Below are positions 12,451 through 24,595 of a stretch of DNA of 64,000 nucleotides, in pieces. The DNA comes from Sialis fuliginosa (taxonomy: Eukaryota > Arthropoda > Insecta > Megaloptera > Sialidae). Under the pieces are notes generated by a model. It had not been told where the DNA came from. It worked only from the letters and a program-made list of their open reading frames with translations, and searched no databases. Made by a program: the position numbers and the translations under genes. Every line of letters starts with the position of its first letter. Within the stretch, counting starts at the first letter, position 1. Location of the stretch: the NCBI GenBank assembly GCA_961205875.1, contig OY540813.1:32273001-32337000 (forward strand). The letters are read 5' to 3'.

Positions 12451-12859
12451 CAGTGTATTCCAAGTTGATTAATACATAGGAAGTTTAATATGGGGACAAT
12501 TAGAAATGTTGTAGTAACCTTTGGTCAAATTTAACGACGTGTGATTAGTGCATTTTGAAATGCCGCCACAAAATTTAATAAAATAGTCATTAGTATTTTG
12601 TTTTCAAATTTATATCTGCCAAAAAATATTATTATAATTTTATCTTGGATGCTTACTTTAATTTCATTAATGTATTTTATTTTTTTATTAAAGCTGAAAA
12701 CAAAATACTGTTGATTAATTTAAAATTTATCAGTTAGTTTCGAGGTGGCATTTCAAAATACACCAATCACACATCGTTAAATTTGATTAAAGGTTACTAC
12801 AACATTTCTAATTGCACCATGTTAAATTTCCTATGTCTTAATCAACTTGGAATACACTG
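12451..12859. mobile_element. 409-bp foldback MITE with TA duplication
   Basis: Long inverted arms of about 130 bp begin CAGTGTATTCCAAGTTG, with TA on both sides (12449-12450 and 12860-12861). The AT-rich middle lacks coding potential. A TA duplication with CAGTG-type ends fits Tc1/mariner-derived MITEs. Confidence 0.8.
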
Positions 12860-13129
12860 TATAGATATATGTACAATTAATTTCGCTGAAATTGATATAC
12901 TTACCGACTAGAACGAACTGTACATTAAAAACTAAACACAGCAAAAATAGTGAGATAATTCAAGTTATTCTGGATGTGAACTCACTTGAAAAAATTATAA
13001 TTTCCCGTTCGGGAGGCCGAGTTACATATATGTAGTTAGCTATAAATACTCGCTACTTTTTGGTGAATTTTTCCTAAAATATTATTCTGTGTAGTAAAAA
13101 AATAAAATAGGAAGCCTTAGATAAAAACA

Positions 13130-13760
13130 AGGAAAGGGGCTAAATTTTACGAACTTTTATAATAGTTTCGACATGCCACATGCCTAGATATGAAAAAAAA
13201 ATCTATGATGCTCCTCCCTATTATTCCAAAATTTAAAATGATATTGTTGACTTTAGTATTTGTCGTTGGTAGTCCCACCAAAGCCTCGTTACCAAATTTT
13301 TTTTAGATTTTTTGAGTCAGTAGTTACCGAGTTAGAGAGGGAGGACCAAATAAAATACTGCTTGGCGCTATTTTTGAGTTAAATAGAGTCAATTATATTG
13401 ATGAGATCTAAATTTTGACACCCCACATGCCTTGGTAAACATTTTTTTGTGAATTTGCTTTAAATACCCCTGCAGGCACCATTTATGATTTAGAAAAAAA
13501 TAAGAAAAAGGGTCAAATTCCACTGATTCGGTTATACATTTTGACGTTCCACATACGTTGGCATAAAAAAAATATTTTTTACCTAATTTTAGCTCCTTAG
13601 CCCCCTCCCCCCTGAAAAATTATTTTTTCAACAAAGTTCAGTGGAAATTTCAAGTTTCGAATTTATATAGTTTACGAGATACTTTATTTTGACTGAAAAG
13701 GACGGACGGACGACAAAGTGATATTAATAGGGTTTCTTCGGAACACTAATAAAAATGGAA
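13130..13760 (+). repeat. Decayed insect repeat ending near GGGTTTCTTCGGAACAC, copy 1
   Basis: Shares diverged blocks in the same order with 15950-18190: AATGATATTGTTGACTTTAG, CGTTACCAA, GTAGTTACCGAGTTAGAG, CCCCTGAAAAATTATTTT, and a tail with GACGGACGGACGACAAAGTG. The tail is like those of common insect retroposon families. Non-coding. Confidence 0.55.
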
Positions 13761-14156
13761 AATATAATCAACGTCAGTTGTGATGTTATTAAACTATCAT
13801 CATTAGTGGGGGCTACGTTTTTAAAGGAGTAAAGCGCACGGGTATTCACCGATTTTGAAATACATGCGGTCGAAACCGTGGGGGGATTTTAGTACTTTAT
13901 ATAACAAGTAAAATATAACAAACATATACAGTAATCCCTCCATTTAAGTGGTATCTATTTACGCGGATTCACTTTTAAACGGTTGAAAAAGTTTGGAAAA
14001 AGATGGAAAGACTTAAAAAACACAATGTAATTGGGCAATTTATATTGCTCCATCTACGGGTTTTTTACGCACTGTTTTCATGGAACCAATCAACCGCGTA
14101 AATGGAAGGATCACTGTACATTAGTGTACTACATATAAAAAATAAGAGATACTTAC

Positions 14157-14369
14157 AACACCCGTATTTGGATCCTTAGCACCGTTGCTGAAAGTTGAAG
14201 CTAGAGTTGATGAACAGCTCTCGTCGTAATGCGCATTCTGTCCGTCGTTAATGGCGCTGTTGATTGATATCGTCCACATGCTCGCCGCATACCCGTCGCA
14301 ATTGCAGTCGTCGTCCTCGCCACCGTCCCCGGAGGCCCACACGTAGATGTTGCCCAGCCCGTTGCGACC
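14157..14369 (-). CDS. amon: PC2/amontillado exon with oxyanion-hole Asp (internal)
   Basis: Third recognised exon of the PC2 gene: 71 codons, phase 0 at both ends, between a GGGTAG acceptor and a GTAAGT donor. It begins GRNGLGNIYVWASGDGG, continues with the Cys pair of DCNCDGY, then MWTISINSAIND and SCSSTLASTFSNG. In furin and PC1/3 the oxyanion-hole residue of this motif is Asn (SGNGG). PC2 alone has Asp (SGDGG), which is tied to its dependence on the 7B2 chaperone, so the exon identifies PC2 rather than a furin. The next exon, expected to carry the catalytic Ser block (GTSAAAPEAAG in relatives), is not visible down to position 1, so the following intron exceeds 14 kb. Confidence 0.97.
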
Positions 14370-14649
14370 CTACCCGCAAAAAAATGTTACATTATTTACG
14401 TCGGAATAATTGGAATTTAACGTAGTAATGGAACAAAATTTCGTACGAAAAGTAATGAATGTTAAAATGTGTGGAAACATGTCCTGTTTCTTGTTTATGT
14501 ATTTTCCATGATTTTTTTTATAAACCATAATATATAGAATATGTGTATCAATTCATATATATTTAAAAATGGTTTACAGAAAAACGTATGACCACTTTGA
14601 CCACAGTATGCCTTATATTATTATTTTTTAAATATTTGTATTTATGTAC

Positions 14650-14990
14650 AAAAAGTAGGCTAAAATTTGTTATATAGAGGTGTAAAAGTTTCTGTGGGTA
14701 AAAATATGTTTTTGGTCGGATTTATTTCATAATACAAGGTGGGTTTTATTTCTGACAAATTCCTTAAAAAAATTTTATAGACATATAAAAAAAATTATTC
14801 ACATAAACTACATATAAATAAAGTAGGCTAAAATTTGTTAAATAGAGGTGTAAAAGTTTGTGTGGGTAAAAATATGTTTTTGGTCGGATTTATTTCATAA
14901 TACAAGGTAGGTTTTATTTCTGACAAATTCCTTTAAAAATTTTTATACCTATAGTCATATAAAAAAAATTATTCACATAAACTACATATA
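14650..14990 (+). repeat. Tandem duplication of a ~170-bp unit beside a PC2 exon
   Basis: Two almost identical consecutive copies, each starting AAGTAGGCTAAAATTTGTTA and containing TTTTTGGTCGGATTTATTTC and AAATTATTCACATAAAC. The boundary is near 14820. They lie about 280 bp inside the intron from the exon at 14157-14369. Confidence 0.85.
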
Positions 14991-15949
14991 ATACATACAT
15001 ATATAGAAACAATAAATACTAAGTATTCAAGTATTTATAACTAAATCATGTTGGAAAGTTGGTTGTTTGAACCTCAAGGGTCGAACCCACGGCTTGTTGT
15101 AAAAATATGTCATATCGAACAGGAAAATTTTAACAAGAATTTTGATTAAATAGACGATTCGCGAAATAAATAGGTAGTGTTGCTTAATACATGTGATCAA
15201 TACTACAATATTATTACATATATTATTATCATGTATAGTAATGTAGTTTTCAATTTTTAGTTGAAATTTAATTTACTGAATAACACGAAACTAATTAAAA
15301 TACCTATGTATAGCATGTTTATTTATTTTGTGAAATTATTGTAGTTATTGCAATTTTAAAAAGTATTGAAATTAAAATTGGATAAAATTTTCATAAAAGT
15401 TATAATTCGTAAAATAAATTTTAAAGATAAATACATCGACCGGAACGTACAAATAATTTAAATTAGTTAATTAATTAAATGAGTTTAACTGAATAAAGAT
15501 CGTCGATGTATTCTGCTTATGGAAATTAAAATTATTTATTTACATTCAATTACATGACACACACAATACGCCAACCCACACGAAAAATACTTTTCGGTGC
15601 CAGCGTCTTATTTACATAACAATTTGCACAAACGAATAAATTTTTTTTAGTAAACATGAGATTTTAAATATAAAGTAAATTAAATCCAAAAAAACATTTT
15701 TACTTGTATAAATAAACTATATTTAAATTACAGGCACCGAATTTAATTTATATCATAATTACACAGCAAGTAAAAAACTCGGAGTGAATGAAGGTATTTG
15801 ATTATTTTTTTTTACATAAATGACTTAAAAAATGTTTCTTTTTAAAAAAAATATTTTTTTACCCTTTGTACAGATTTTTTTAAATAAAAAAACATGTATT
15901 TTACTATTCAATTTCAAGACATACACGAGTGTATGCCATAAAAGTCCCG
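14991..15949. other. Intronic AT-rich stretch, nothing recognised
   Basis: No gene, repeat pair or element ends seen. A GGGTCGAACCCACGG string near 15080 looks slightly like a tRNA T-arm but has no cloverleaf around it. Confidence 0.4.
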
Positions 15950-16118
15950 AAGTATAACGTATACGTGAATTGTCTGGACCTCCTTCAGGCACCATATTTT
16001 AGTTTGAAGAAAAATTAAAAAATAGGGTCAAATTCTACTGATTGAGATCTGCATTTTGACACCCCATATGATTTAGGTATGAAAATAAATAAAAAAATAA
16101 CCCTACGATGCCCCTCTA

Positions 16119-16397
16119 TGGAGTCATATAACCGGATTTTTTTATTAAATGAAACAATCTCTCGTTTTCCGTGTGGCACTTTTTTCACGACTTTTTCGAA
16201 AAATCACCAATTTTTCCTGTTTACAGTTCGGTTTTTGTGTGAATATCTCGACTTATACTTGATCAATATCAACCAAAAAAAATAGAGTCCACAAACTCAG
16301 TTATAAACTTATCTTGATCTCTAGAACATTTTAAAATCATAAAATCGCTGTAGTGAGAGATTGTTTTATTCAATAAAAAAATCCGGTTATGACTCCA
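16119..16397. mobile_element. 279-bp foldback MITE
   Basis: Ends TGGAGTCATATAACCGG and CCGGTTATGACTCCA, with matching arms of about 40 bp including AAACAATCTCTC. CTA flanks both sides. The related repeat at 13200 reads CTCCTCCCTATTATTCC without the insertion, supporting the boundaries. Confidence 0.7.
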
Positions 16398-16750
16398 CTA
16401 TTTCTATTTCTCCAAAATTTGAAATGATATTGTAGACTTTAGTTATTGTCGTTAGTAATCCTACCAACGCTTCGTTACCAATTTTTTATTTTAGATTTTT
16501 GGAGGTAGTAGTTACTGAGTTAGAGGGAGGGGGGGGGGGGCAAAATAAATTACTGCTTGGAGTCCCTTGCCGGCGCCATTTTTGATTCAGAAAAAATAAG
16601 AAATATGACCAAATTCCTTCCTTTGATATAAAAATATATCTTTTATGCCTAGCTTTTACTCTATAATACCCCCCTTGAAAAATTATTTTCTCAAAATTTG
16701 TTTAGACCTTTTACATGTTCAGTAAAAATTTCAAGGTTATAGCTTATACC

Positions 16751-17198
16751 CAGTGGCGTATTTACGTTAAGTGCCGCCCTGGGCCAAAAAAAAATGCCGC
16801 TCTGGGTAAAAAATAATTGCCGTTCTGGGTAAAAAAAATTGTCGCCCTGGTAAAAAAAATTGCCGCCCCTGTACCAAGGGAAAATATAATATATTTTTAA
16901 CAGTCAAAATTCCTATATAAACTAAACAGTGAGAAGTTTGTATAAATAATGGAAAATATAAACCACATAAAAAACTTATTTTTATTTTTTTTAGTCACGT
17001 CAATTGAAATATCAAATTTTATTAAGTAAAAAGTTTGTAATATTGAGAAATAAAAACTTGAAGACCTTTTTTTTTTTAGTCTTGCTACTCATTTTTTGTT
17101 TCCCTATATTTTTTTAAATATACTAAAAAATCTACCGCCCCTCTTGGTCTGCCGCCCTAGGCCATGGCCCCCATGGCCCCATGGTAAATACGCCTCTG
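16751..17198. mobile_element. 448-bp hAT-type MITE, GCCGCCCTGGG family
   Basis: Ends CAGTGGCGTATTTACG and GGTAAATACGCCTCTG, flanked by a perfect 8-bp duplication, CTTATACC (16743-16750 and 17199-17206). Inner subterminal regions repeat GCCGCCCTGG-like motifs. Related ends appear near 35333 (CAGTGGTGGGACTAAAG) and 36490. Non-coding. Confidence 0.85.
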
Positions 17199-17203
17199 CT
17201 TAT

Positions 17204-18119
17204 ACCGGGTGTTTTTTTATGCCCGGTATCATAAAGGACCTAACAAATTTGTTAGCTAACAAACGCTTTCAACTGAGATATCAAACTTATATGACAGTTC
17301 TTTTGGAGTTTGTTGATGACTTTGACAAGTTTCGCGCACGCGTTGTAGGTAAATACAAACGGTATTAAAACAGTGATGATGTTATGAAAATTATTTTGTA
17401 CGGTCAAAGATGCCAACTGTGTTACAATTAGTTGAAGTGTCACTGCTCTAAATTCCATAACTAATCCATAGATACTAGTACAGAATTAATACCCCATTTG
17501 AATGTAATTGCTAGCTAACAAATTTTGTTAGGTCTTTTATAATACCGGGCATTAGACTTTCAAGTGGATTTAAAAAAAATTGTTTTCAACAAAAGTTTCA
17601 TGGTTTCGAGGGGGCTAAATATTGACATTATGGGTTGGCTTTGAAAAAGTCACCTTGGTGGGTTTTCAGGTTCAACTTTTCTTTTTCAAATCTAAACCCA
17701 TATTTTTTGTTGCAGATTCGTAATTTGTAAGGAAAAATAAGCAACGTTTATCTGAAACATTTTTTCTGAAAATCTCCGTTTTTTATGATGTGGAGCAGAT
17801 AAATTTTTTTTCTGTATATTCAATAATTTTTTACTTGAAAACTATCAATTTAAAAAAAATATATAAGAGGCAAAAAATGTTTAGATCTAAGCAAGCTGCA
17901 TAAAACATTCTCTGAGAATCCGTGCTTACATCTAATTGTAAGTACTTTTTTCCTCTTGTAATTTTTCTTAACAATTGATAGTTTTCGAATAAAAAATTAT
18001 TGAATATCCAGAAATTTCTTTTCGTTTTGCTCCATGTCATAAAATATAGACATTTTAAGAAAAAAATGTTTCAGATAAAAACAATCCACTGTATGGAAAG
18101 TTTAAAAAAAACACCCGGT
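17204..18119. mobile_element. Possible element with ACCGGGTGTTTTTTT termini
   Basis: Inverted ends ACCGGGTGTTTTTTT and AAAAAAAACACCCGGT enclose a smaller foldback (17219-17552) and a second pair of inverted segments (about 17740-17850 and 17955-18090). The left tip overlaps the target duplication of the neighbouring hAT-type element, so it was probably present first. Boundaries are tentative. Confidence 0.45.
17219..17552. mobile_element. 334-bp foldback, ATGCCCGGTAT termini
   Basis: Ends ATGCCCGGTATCATAAAG and TTTATAATACCGGGCAT, each followed inward by CCTAACAAATTTGTTAGC-like text. The core has two overlapping chance frames on opposite strands. A CCGGTATTATAAAG scrap near 23135 may be a relative. 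Confidence 0.7.
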
Positions 18120-18268
18120 TTAGTTAACGAGATATTTTGTTTTGACTGAAAAGGAGATTAATAGTATTTCTGTGGAACCCTAAAAAGCGAATTTTTAACC
18201 CACTCTATTGTACAACTTATCAAAAACGATTCAATCTACTGTTTACACAAACGTTTAAATTATTAATA

Positions 18269-21200
18269 GTACAGGCAATGAAGGGAAAAATTGCCCTGTT
18301 TTTGGAACAAATTCGGAGTGGAATGAAATTTGGTACCCATATAGTATACATAATAGTACGTCTGTACACAAAAGTCCCCATCCATAGGCCTTGTGGAAAA
18401 AAAATTACAGCCGTTTGAAATTTAATTTAGTTTTTATTGAATAACTTCAAGACAAATAAAGATACCGAGACGTTCCTTACATTAAAATTTTCAAAAATAT
18501 TTGCTTTACAACTTTATTTCAAAATTTTCTCCAACGTATCTACATAAATTGCTGAAAAATCGCCGTGAATCTGAAAACTAAGTGCGTTTAATCAAAAAAA
18601 TATGTTTAAATGGATTTTTAAGCTCTTAAAACTGATAATCGAGACAAATGTCTTCTATAAAAGTTGTAGAGAATAAAATTTTACAATTATTTATGTAAGG
18701 TACAACATTCGATGTGTAAATTTTTGTTAGATATTTCTATTTTAAAAAGTCAAAAAAACAAATTTTAATTTATAAAATCGTATAAATAGCATGCTATGAA
18801 AATTAGCATTACATAAGAAAATAACATATTGGTATAGAAAATTAATGAAAATAAAGGTAATTAATAATTCCAATACTTCAAATAAGACTTTTAATAACAT
18901 ATTATGATAACAATGTACTGAGGTGTAATTTGTAGCCCCTAGATTTAATATTATTGTATGTTTTAATAGTTTTAAATATAAATCTTCAAGACATTTTATT
19001 TTATCTTCAAAATACGGATATTAGATAAGAACAAAATCAGAGTATCATAAAAATTTGCACATATGTAGTACTTATATTACATTAGACATGTGCAAAAGTC
19101 CTCATAAATTGGGGATATGGAAAAAAATTTATAGCTGTTTTAATTTTGATATGATAAATTACTATGTATCATATTTTCACTTATTATTAACCGTTTTTTA
19201 CTTGGACATTTACATATTGTGTATCTCTGTATAGCATGTACATTATGAACAATTGAATTATGATCATTTTGATAGAAAATTTTGATTTTTAAATCAAACG
19301 GTTGTTAAGATATAAATTTATTTGTTTAATTCGATTTTATAAAAATATATTTTGTTATGTATTTTATACCCGTTTACAGATACGCTTATAACTTTTCTTT
19401 CGGGGTATCAATTAATGGGGATTTTCAAACAAGCGTAGTAGATACATTAGTGAGTGCATCTGAAAAAATCCCCATACATTGAAGCCATAGGGAAAAAGTT
19501 AGAGCTGTTTTATAATTACGGTGTGGTAAATTGTTATCTATGTAATGTGTTAACTGTAAATTTAATTATGGGTGATTCTCTCAAAAATTGAAACTGAATT
19601 TTATTCCTATTTGATCAGTGTTATCGTTCTTATTAAAAGTAGTAACCATTTTTTTAATTTCCCATCGGAACTCTCCATAAAATATTCTTAAGTTTAAAAA
19701 AAAATGCTTTTCATTATTATTTATAGGTTTATACCCGTTTACAGATACGCTTATAACTTTTCTTTCGGGGTATCAATTAATGGGGATTTTCAAACAAGCA
19801 TAGTAGATACATTAGTAAGTGCATCTGAAAAAGTCCCCATACATTGAAGCAATAGGACAAAAAATACAGCTGTTTTTATAAATACGATGTGGTATAAATT
19901 ACGATCTATGTATATTTAAAAAAAAAAAACTTAAGAATATTTTATGGAGAGTCTCGATGGGAAATTAAAAAAAATGGTTACTAGTTTCAATAAGAATGAT
20001 AACACTGATCAAATAGGAATAAAATTCAGTTTCAATTTTTGAGAGAATCACCCATAATTAAATTTACAGTTAACACATTACATAGATAACAATTTACCAC
20101 ACCGTAATTATAAAACAGCTCTAACTTTTGTCCTATGGCTTCAATGTATGGGGACTTTTTCAGATGCACTCACTAATGTATCTACTACGCTTGTTTGAAA
20201 ATCCCCATTAATTGATACCCCGAAAGAAAAGTTATAAGCGTATCTGTAAACGGGTATAAAATACATAACAAAATATATTTTTATAAAATCGAATTAAACA
20301 AATAAATTTATATCTTAACAACCGTTTGATTTAAAAATCAAAATTTTCTATCAAAATGATCATAATTCAATTGTTCATAATGTACATGCTATACAGAGAT
20401 ACACAATATGTAAATGTCCAAGTAAAAAACGGTTAATAATAAGTGAAAATATGATACATAGTAATTTATCATATCAAAATTAAAACAGCTATAAATTTTT
20501 TTCCATATCCCCAATTTATGAGGACTTTTGCACATGTCTAATGTAATATAAGTACTACATATGTGCAAATTTTTATGATACTCTGATTTTGTTCTTATCT
20601 AATATCCGTATTTTGAAGATAAAATAAAATGTCTTGAAGATTTATATTTAAAACTATTAAAACATACAATAATATTAAATCTAGGGGCTACAAATTACAC
20701 CTCAGTACATTGTTATCATAATATGTTATTAAAAGTCTTATTTGAAGTATTGGAATTATTAATTACCTTTATTTTCATTAATTTTCTATACCAATATGTT
20801 ATTTTCTTATGTAATGCTAATTTTCATAGCATGCTATTTATACGATTTTATAAATTAAAATTTGTTTTTTTGACTTTTTAAAATAGAAATATCTAACAAA
20901 AATTTACACATCGAATGTTGTACCTTACATAAATAATTGTAAAATTTTATTCTCTACAACTTTTATAGAAGACATTTGTCTCGATTATCAGTTTTAAGAG
21001 CTTAAAAATCCATTTAAACATATTTTTTTGATTAAACGCACTTAGTTTTCAGATTCACGGCGATTTTTCAGCAATTTATGTAGATACGTTGGAGAAAATT
21101 TTGAAATAAAGTTGTAAAGCAAATATTTTTGAAAATTTTAATGTAAGGCACGTCTCGGTATCTTTATTTGTCTTGAAGTTATTCAATAAAAACTAAATTA

Positions 21201-21344
21201 AATTTCAAACGGCTGTAATTTTTTTTCCACAAGGCCTATGGATGGGGACTTTTGTGTACAGACGTACTATTATGTATACTATATGGGTACCAAATTTCAT
21301 TCCACTCCGAATTTGTTCTATTTAAATCCCTTCGTTGCCTGTAC
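18269..21344. mobile_element. 3.1-kb palindromic (foldback) element
   Basis: Two arms of about 1.4 kb (18269 to ~19690 and ~19930 to 21344) read as reverse complements with few differences. They are separated by a spacer of about 240 bp. Outer tips are GTACAGGCAAYGAAGGGA with TA on both sides. The spacer contains a second partial copy of an arm segment (TATACCCGTTTACAGATACG at about 19370 and 19731). No open frame of note is present, so it is non-autonomous. Confidence 0.85.
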
Positions 21345-21957
21345 TATAAATTTTGCTAAACATTAATTTTTACTTTCTAAAATCAAGTCGACTCTGGATA
21401 TAATTCCATTACTGCAAAATTCATTTAACCCATTTTTGAGGCCGACTATCGCACCATCTGCGAGTAAACGTGTAACTACTTCAATTTAAAACCGCAGCTA
21501 CCCTCGCAATGAGAACGATATCATTAACTTAATTATTACAACATTTGGAAATGCACTAACGAGATTTAAGTTGAGTTTGTAACACAAGTTAATTGTTAAC
21601 TGCATAAACATTAACACTGTTTACGTATTTTAAATAATCTATATGCACATACATAATACATATGTATGTATGCATTATAGTAGAGGGAAATTAGCATTTT
21701 GAAGTGATCCATTCGGGAAGTTGGATCACGACTTTGAATACAAATATGTATATCGTGACTGAAGGATTAAAATCAAAATGTCATATTAATTTTTCCAAAA
21801 AATTCTATTTTTATTAATAATATACATAGATTATTATCTTAAATTAATATAACATTATTTTTTTATGCTATTTCTTAAATAATAGAATGATAGAGTCCTG
21901 CATTGTATTATAAAAAATCTTTTTTTTTAAATATCCTGTAATTTTAACAGCTTCGTA

Positions 21958-22380
21958 AGATCAATTGTTTTAAATTGTATGTATATCATACGTTCTTTTC
22001 GATCGAATGAAATGACATTTCTAATGGTAAATTATAAATGTGATAAATTACAAACAGCATTTAGACAAATTCGCAATAGAGAAGATGGTATAAATTTATA
22101 TAGATAAAAGAATGCCTACTATTCGAAATTAAAGCACCAATGCATTACTATAGTACATGACAGTACATGTACATACATATAATGCATTATCATAAACAAT
22201 ACTGTTAGATAAGTACAGTAGAGTCTATTCGGAGAGGTTATTCTCGGAGGCGGGAAATGTTTTTAAAGAAAACAGTTCTAGGGCTGAGTATTATTAAAAA
22301 AGTCTTATTTTTGCACCGTAACAGTTCAAATTTTTTAAAAATATTTGATTTATATTTGAACAGTTCAATGTTCGTAATTT
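21958..22380 (+). repeat. Dispersed 0.4-kb repeat, copy 2
   Basis: Same order and orientation as 664-1060 plus 1992-2020. It reads straight through the point where the other copy is split by the foldback at 1061-1991, so it serves as a paralogous empty site. Confidence 0.6.
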
Positions 22381-22665
22381 TAAATTTGGAAAAACGGACA
22401 CTACTTATGTTACCACTTAAAACCTAATACATAATAATTAATATGATAAAAAAGCAAACTTCAAACAGATTTTTTTTTATTTCCAATTTTCAATGACTCG
22501 AGATACAAAACACTAATCTCTATCTTTTTGTTATAACAAAGATCGAGATGTTGATGTTCATTCTGTATTTTAGTTTTAAATAAAAAAAATCGTTTGCGTC
22601 TATATAAATGAACGTTGTTTTGTTATATGTATTTTATAAAAATAAAATAAAGCCATTATTCTTAC

Positions 22666-22841
22666 CTCATTGACTCCACGTACAATAGCACGCATGGTCG
22701 CGTTCCGAGGACCATCCACTGTCTTACCGTCGTCAGTGGGCCCCCAGGAGGCGCTGTAGATATCGATAATGTTCGGTTCGTGTCCCATCGAGTTCGCTTC
22801 AATCAGATCTGTCATGTACGGCTGATCTAGCATCCGGATAC
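22666..22841 (-). CDS. amon: PC2/amontillado catalytic-domain exon (internal)
   Basis: Second recognised exon of the PC2 protease gene. A GATGTAG acceptor precedes GT, which completes the split Gly codon from the upstream exon. Then come 58 codons, ending VRGVNE before a GTAAG donor, in phase 0. Diagnostic stretches are IRMLDQPYMTDLIEA, then IDIYSASWGPTDDGKTVDGP, both nearly invariant in PC2 proteins. The SASWGP motif lies in the substrate-binding cleft of the subtilisin fold. An Asn-Ala-Thr sequon at about residue 46 of the exon is a possible N-glycosylation site. The open frame that begins with an ATG just upstream (to 22854) and runs past the donor is only intron read-through. No frameshift or stop is seen. 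Confidence 0.96.
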
Positions 22842-22859
22842 CTACATCACACATATTGT

Positions 22860-24090
22860 GTCAACATTGAATTAGATACATTTATTATTTATTATGAACG
22901 ATATGTAAGACAACAACATTTTGTTTCATTTTTCAGTGAATCATTTATGAACGAAAACATCAACAAAATTATTGTAACAAAGTATTTATTGAAATTTTAT
23001 TTCCTAAAGAACTTAATGTGTTCATAAAAAATAAAAAATATATACAGTTCATAGCAGAACCTATCTCGTTTTTGGAAAAAAATCATGACCAAAATTAAAA
23101 TCTACGTTTATATCGAAATGATACCATATAATTCCCGGTATTATAAAGAATTTGCTCCCAACTGGGTAACCCAAAAAAATTCACGTGGGTTTCTTTTAGG
23201 CAAAATGATTTAAAGGAGTATATTTTAAAGAAATATTTTATTTTATAAGGAAATAATTGAAGACATATATTTTATTTATAATTATAATAACCGTAGTAAT
23301 AGTACCTACATACAAGCTGTGATTTGAAAAGTTTAAAACAAATAACTTTTTGTTTAGAAGCTATCAAATATCACTCGTTTCGACAATATGAAAAGTGATC
23401 TGGAATGATGTAAAAAGTCCTGGTAATCTCAACTATTTTATTTTATGTAAATACTAACCCTCTATGCTGCAATTAGATTGGATAATTTTGGATTAATAAA
23501 AAAAACTGCAATGGTAAATGTTCAAAATGGTTTCTGTTATTTCTCATAAATAAACCGTCTGTTATGAAATTCATGAATTGTTTCTCTAGGAATAGCTCAC
23601 ATTTTTGAATAAATGATTTAAATATTGCCAAAAAATTGTGTCCGAGATAAAAACAGATTCTGATTGAACTAACTTCAAAACTTAAAAAAAAGTTGTTTTC
23701 CGCATGGCGGCTGTGCATGTGCTGGGTGAAGAATTTTCTTTCGTTCACGATAACTACTGTAAAAATGCACTGATTTGAATTATTTTTAAGGAAAATGTTT
23801 TTCTTAGTAAGTACTCTAAACCTATTGATTGTTAACAGTTAATTAAAAAGATTTTTTTTAATTTAGTTATTAGACAATTCAAAAAAACATATATAGGAAG
23901 TATATTTGGAAATTCGTAGAACTTTTTTTATATAATGAAAACACGGAAGACAATTTTCCTTTTTTAGACGCAATTACATCTGTAAAAAATATATATTTGA
24001 TATTCATGTATTACTAAAAAAACGGTAAAAAAAACAATAAAACCTGGTGAGCTGGGCTTTTTTTAAAACATCTCGGGTTTTTGCCAATCC
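22860..24090. other. Intronic AT-rich stretch, nothing recognised
   Basis: No gene, closed element or repeat pair seen. The minus-strand open frame at 23473-23748 has no family resemblance. Confidence 0.4.
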
Positions 24091-24372
24091 TGCTCGAGAG
24101 CAAAGCTAATTAGCTTCTGGCTAATGCTATGTTCTAGGTATAAAATATAAATGATAACCATTTACAGATGTAGCAAATGAGATCATACGCATACGCGTTA
24201 AATAGAAATCAGTTACTTAAAACAATTGCTGCCAAGTGTACCTCATAAAATGCATAGCATTTACATTATTATACGTTTATTACCACTGCTCTAGAATCCC
24301 GAACAAATTCATAACGATTTGACATCTCGCAGATAGCGTTAGCCAGAAACTTATTAGCTTTGCTCTCGAGCA
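24091..24372. mobile_element. 282-bp inverted-repeat element, TGCTCGAGAGC tips
   Basis: Tips TGCTCGAGAGCAAAGCTAAT and the complementary ATTAGCTTTGCTCTCGAGCA, with arms of about 40 bp continuing to TTTCTGGCTAACGCTAT. The minus-strand open frame crossing the right arm is incidental. A target duplication is not clear. Confidence 0.65.
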
Positions 24373-24595
24373 AATTCTATATAATACCGTACTATGTATT
24401 GTAATTACATTACTGAACCGGCCTTTTTTCACATTATAAACTGTACATGGGTGCCGAATTTTCATTTTACCTAAGGGAGGCAAGATTTTCATAACCTATG
24501 TTAAATCTAGTGTGATTTTTTGGTGGTGGAGCGGATTTTCCTAAAAAATGTACAATATTAATTTAGACGAACATTTTGAAACTGAAGATCTAAAC

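Larger units (their letters stand above)
1..14156 (-). other. Downstream PC2 intron (partial, at least 14.1 kb)
   Basis: Everything below the GTAAGT donor of the last recognised exon. I looked for a downstream PC2 exon (catalytic Ser block, P-domain) on the minus strand and found none, so this is read as one intron continuing past the window edge. It could also hide small unrecognised exons; the one interesting candidate, at 5991-6408, does not resemble PC2. Confidence 0.7.
15950..18190 (+). repeat. Decayed insect repeat, copy 2, broken by three insertions
   Basis: Same family as 13130-13760, interrupted by the foldback at 16119-16397, the hAT-type element at 16751-17198 and an element at 17204-18119 that itself contains a foldback. 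Its tail resumes at about 18130 with TGACTGAAAAGGAGATTAAT and TGTGGAACCCTAAAAA. Confidence 0.5.
14370..22665 (-). other. PC2 intron between second and third recognised exons (8,296 bp)
   Basis: Intron from the GTAAG donor after GVNE to the GGGTAG acceptor before GRNG. It contains a tandem duplication next to the lower exon (14650-14990), a decayed repeat broken by three smaller elements (15950-18190), the 3.1-kb palindrome (18269-21344) and a 0.4-kb segment repeated near the window start (21958-22380). No coding sequence was recognised inside it. Confidence 0.9.

Noticed and set aside
15060..15105. tRNA-like T-arm string GGGTCGAACCC
   Set aside because: No acceptor stem, D-arm or anticodon stem could be drawn around it.
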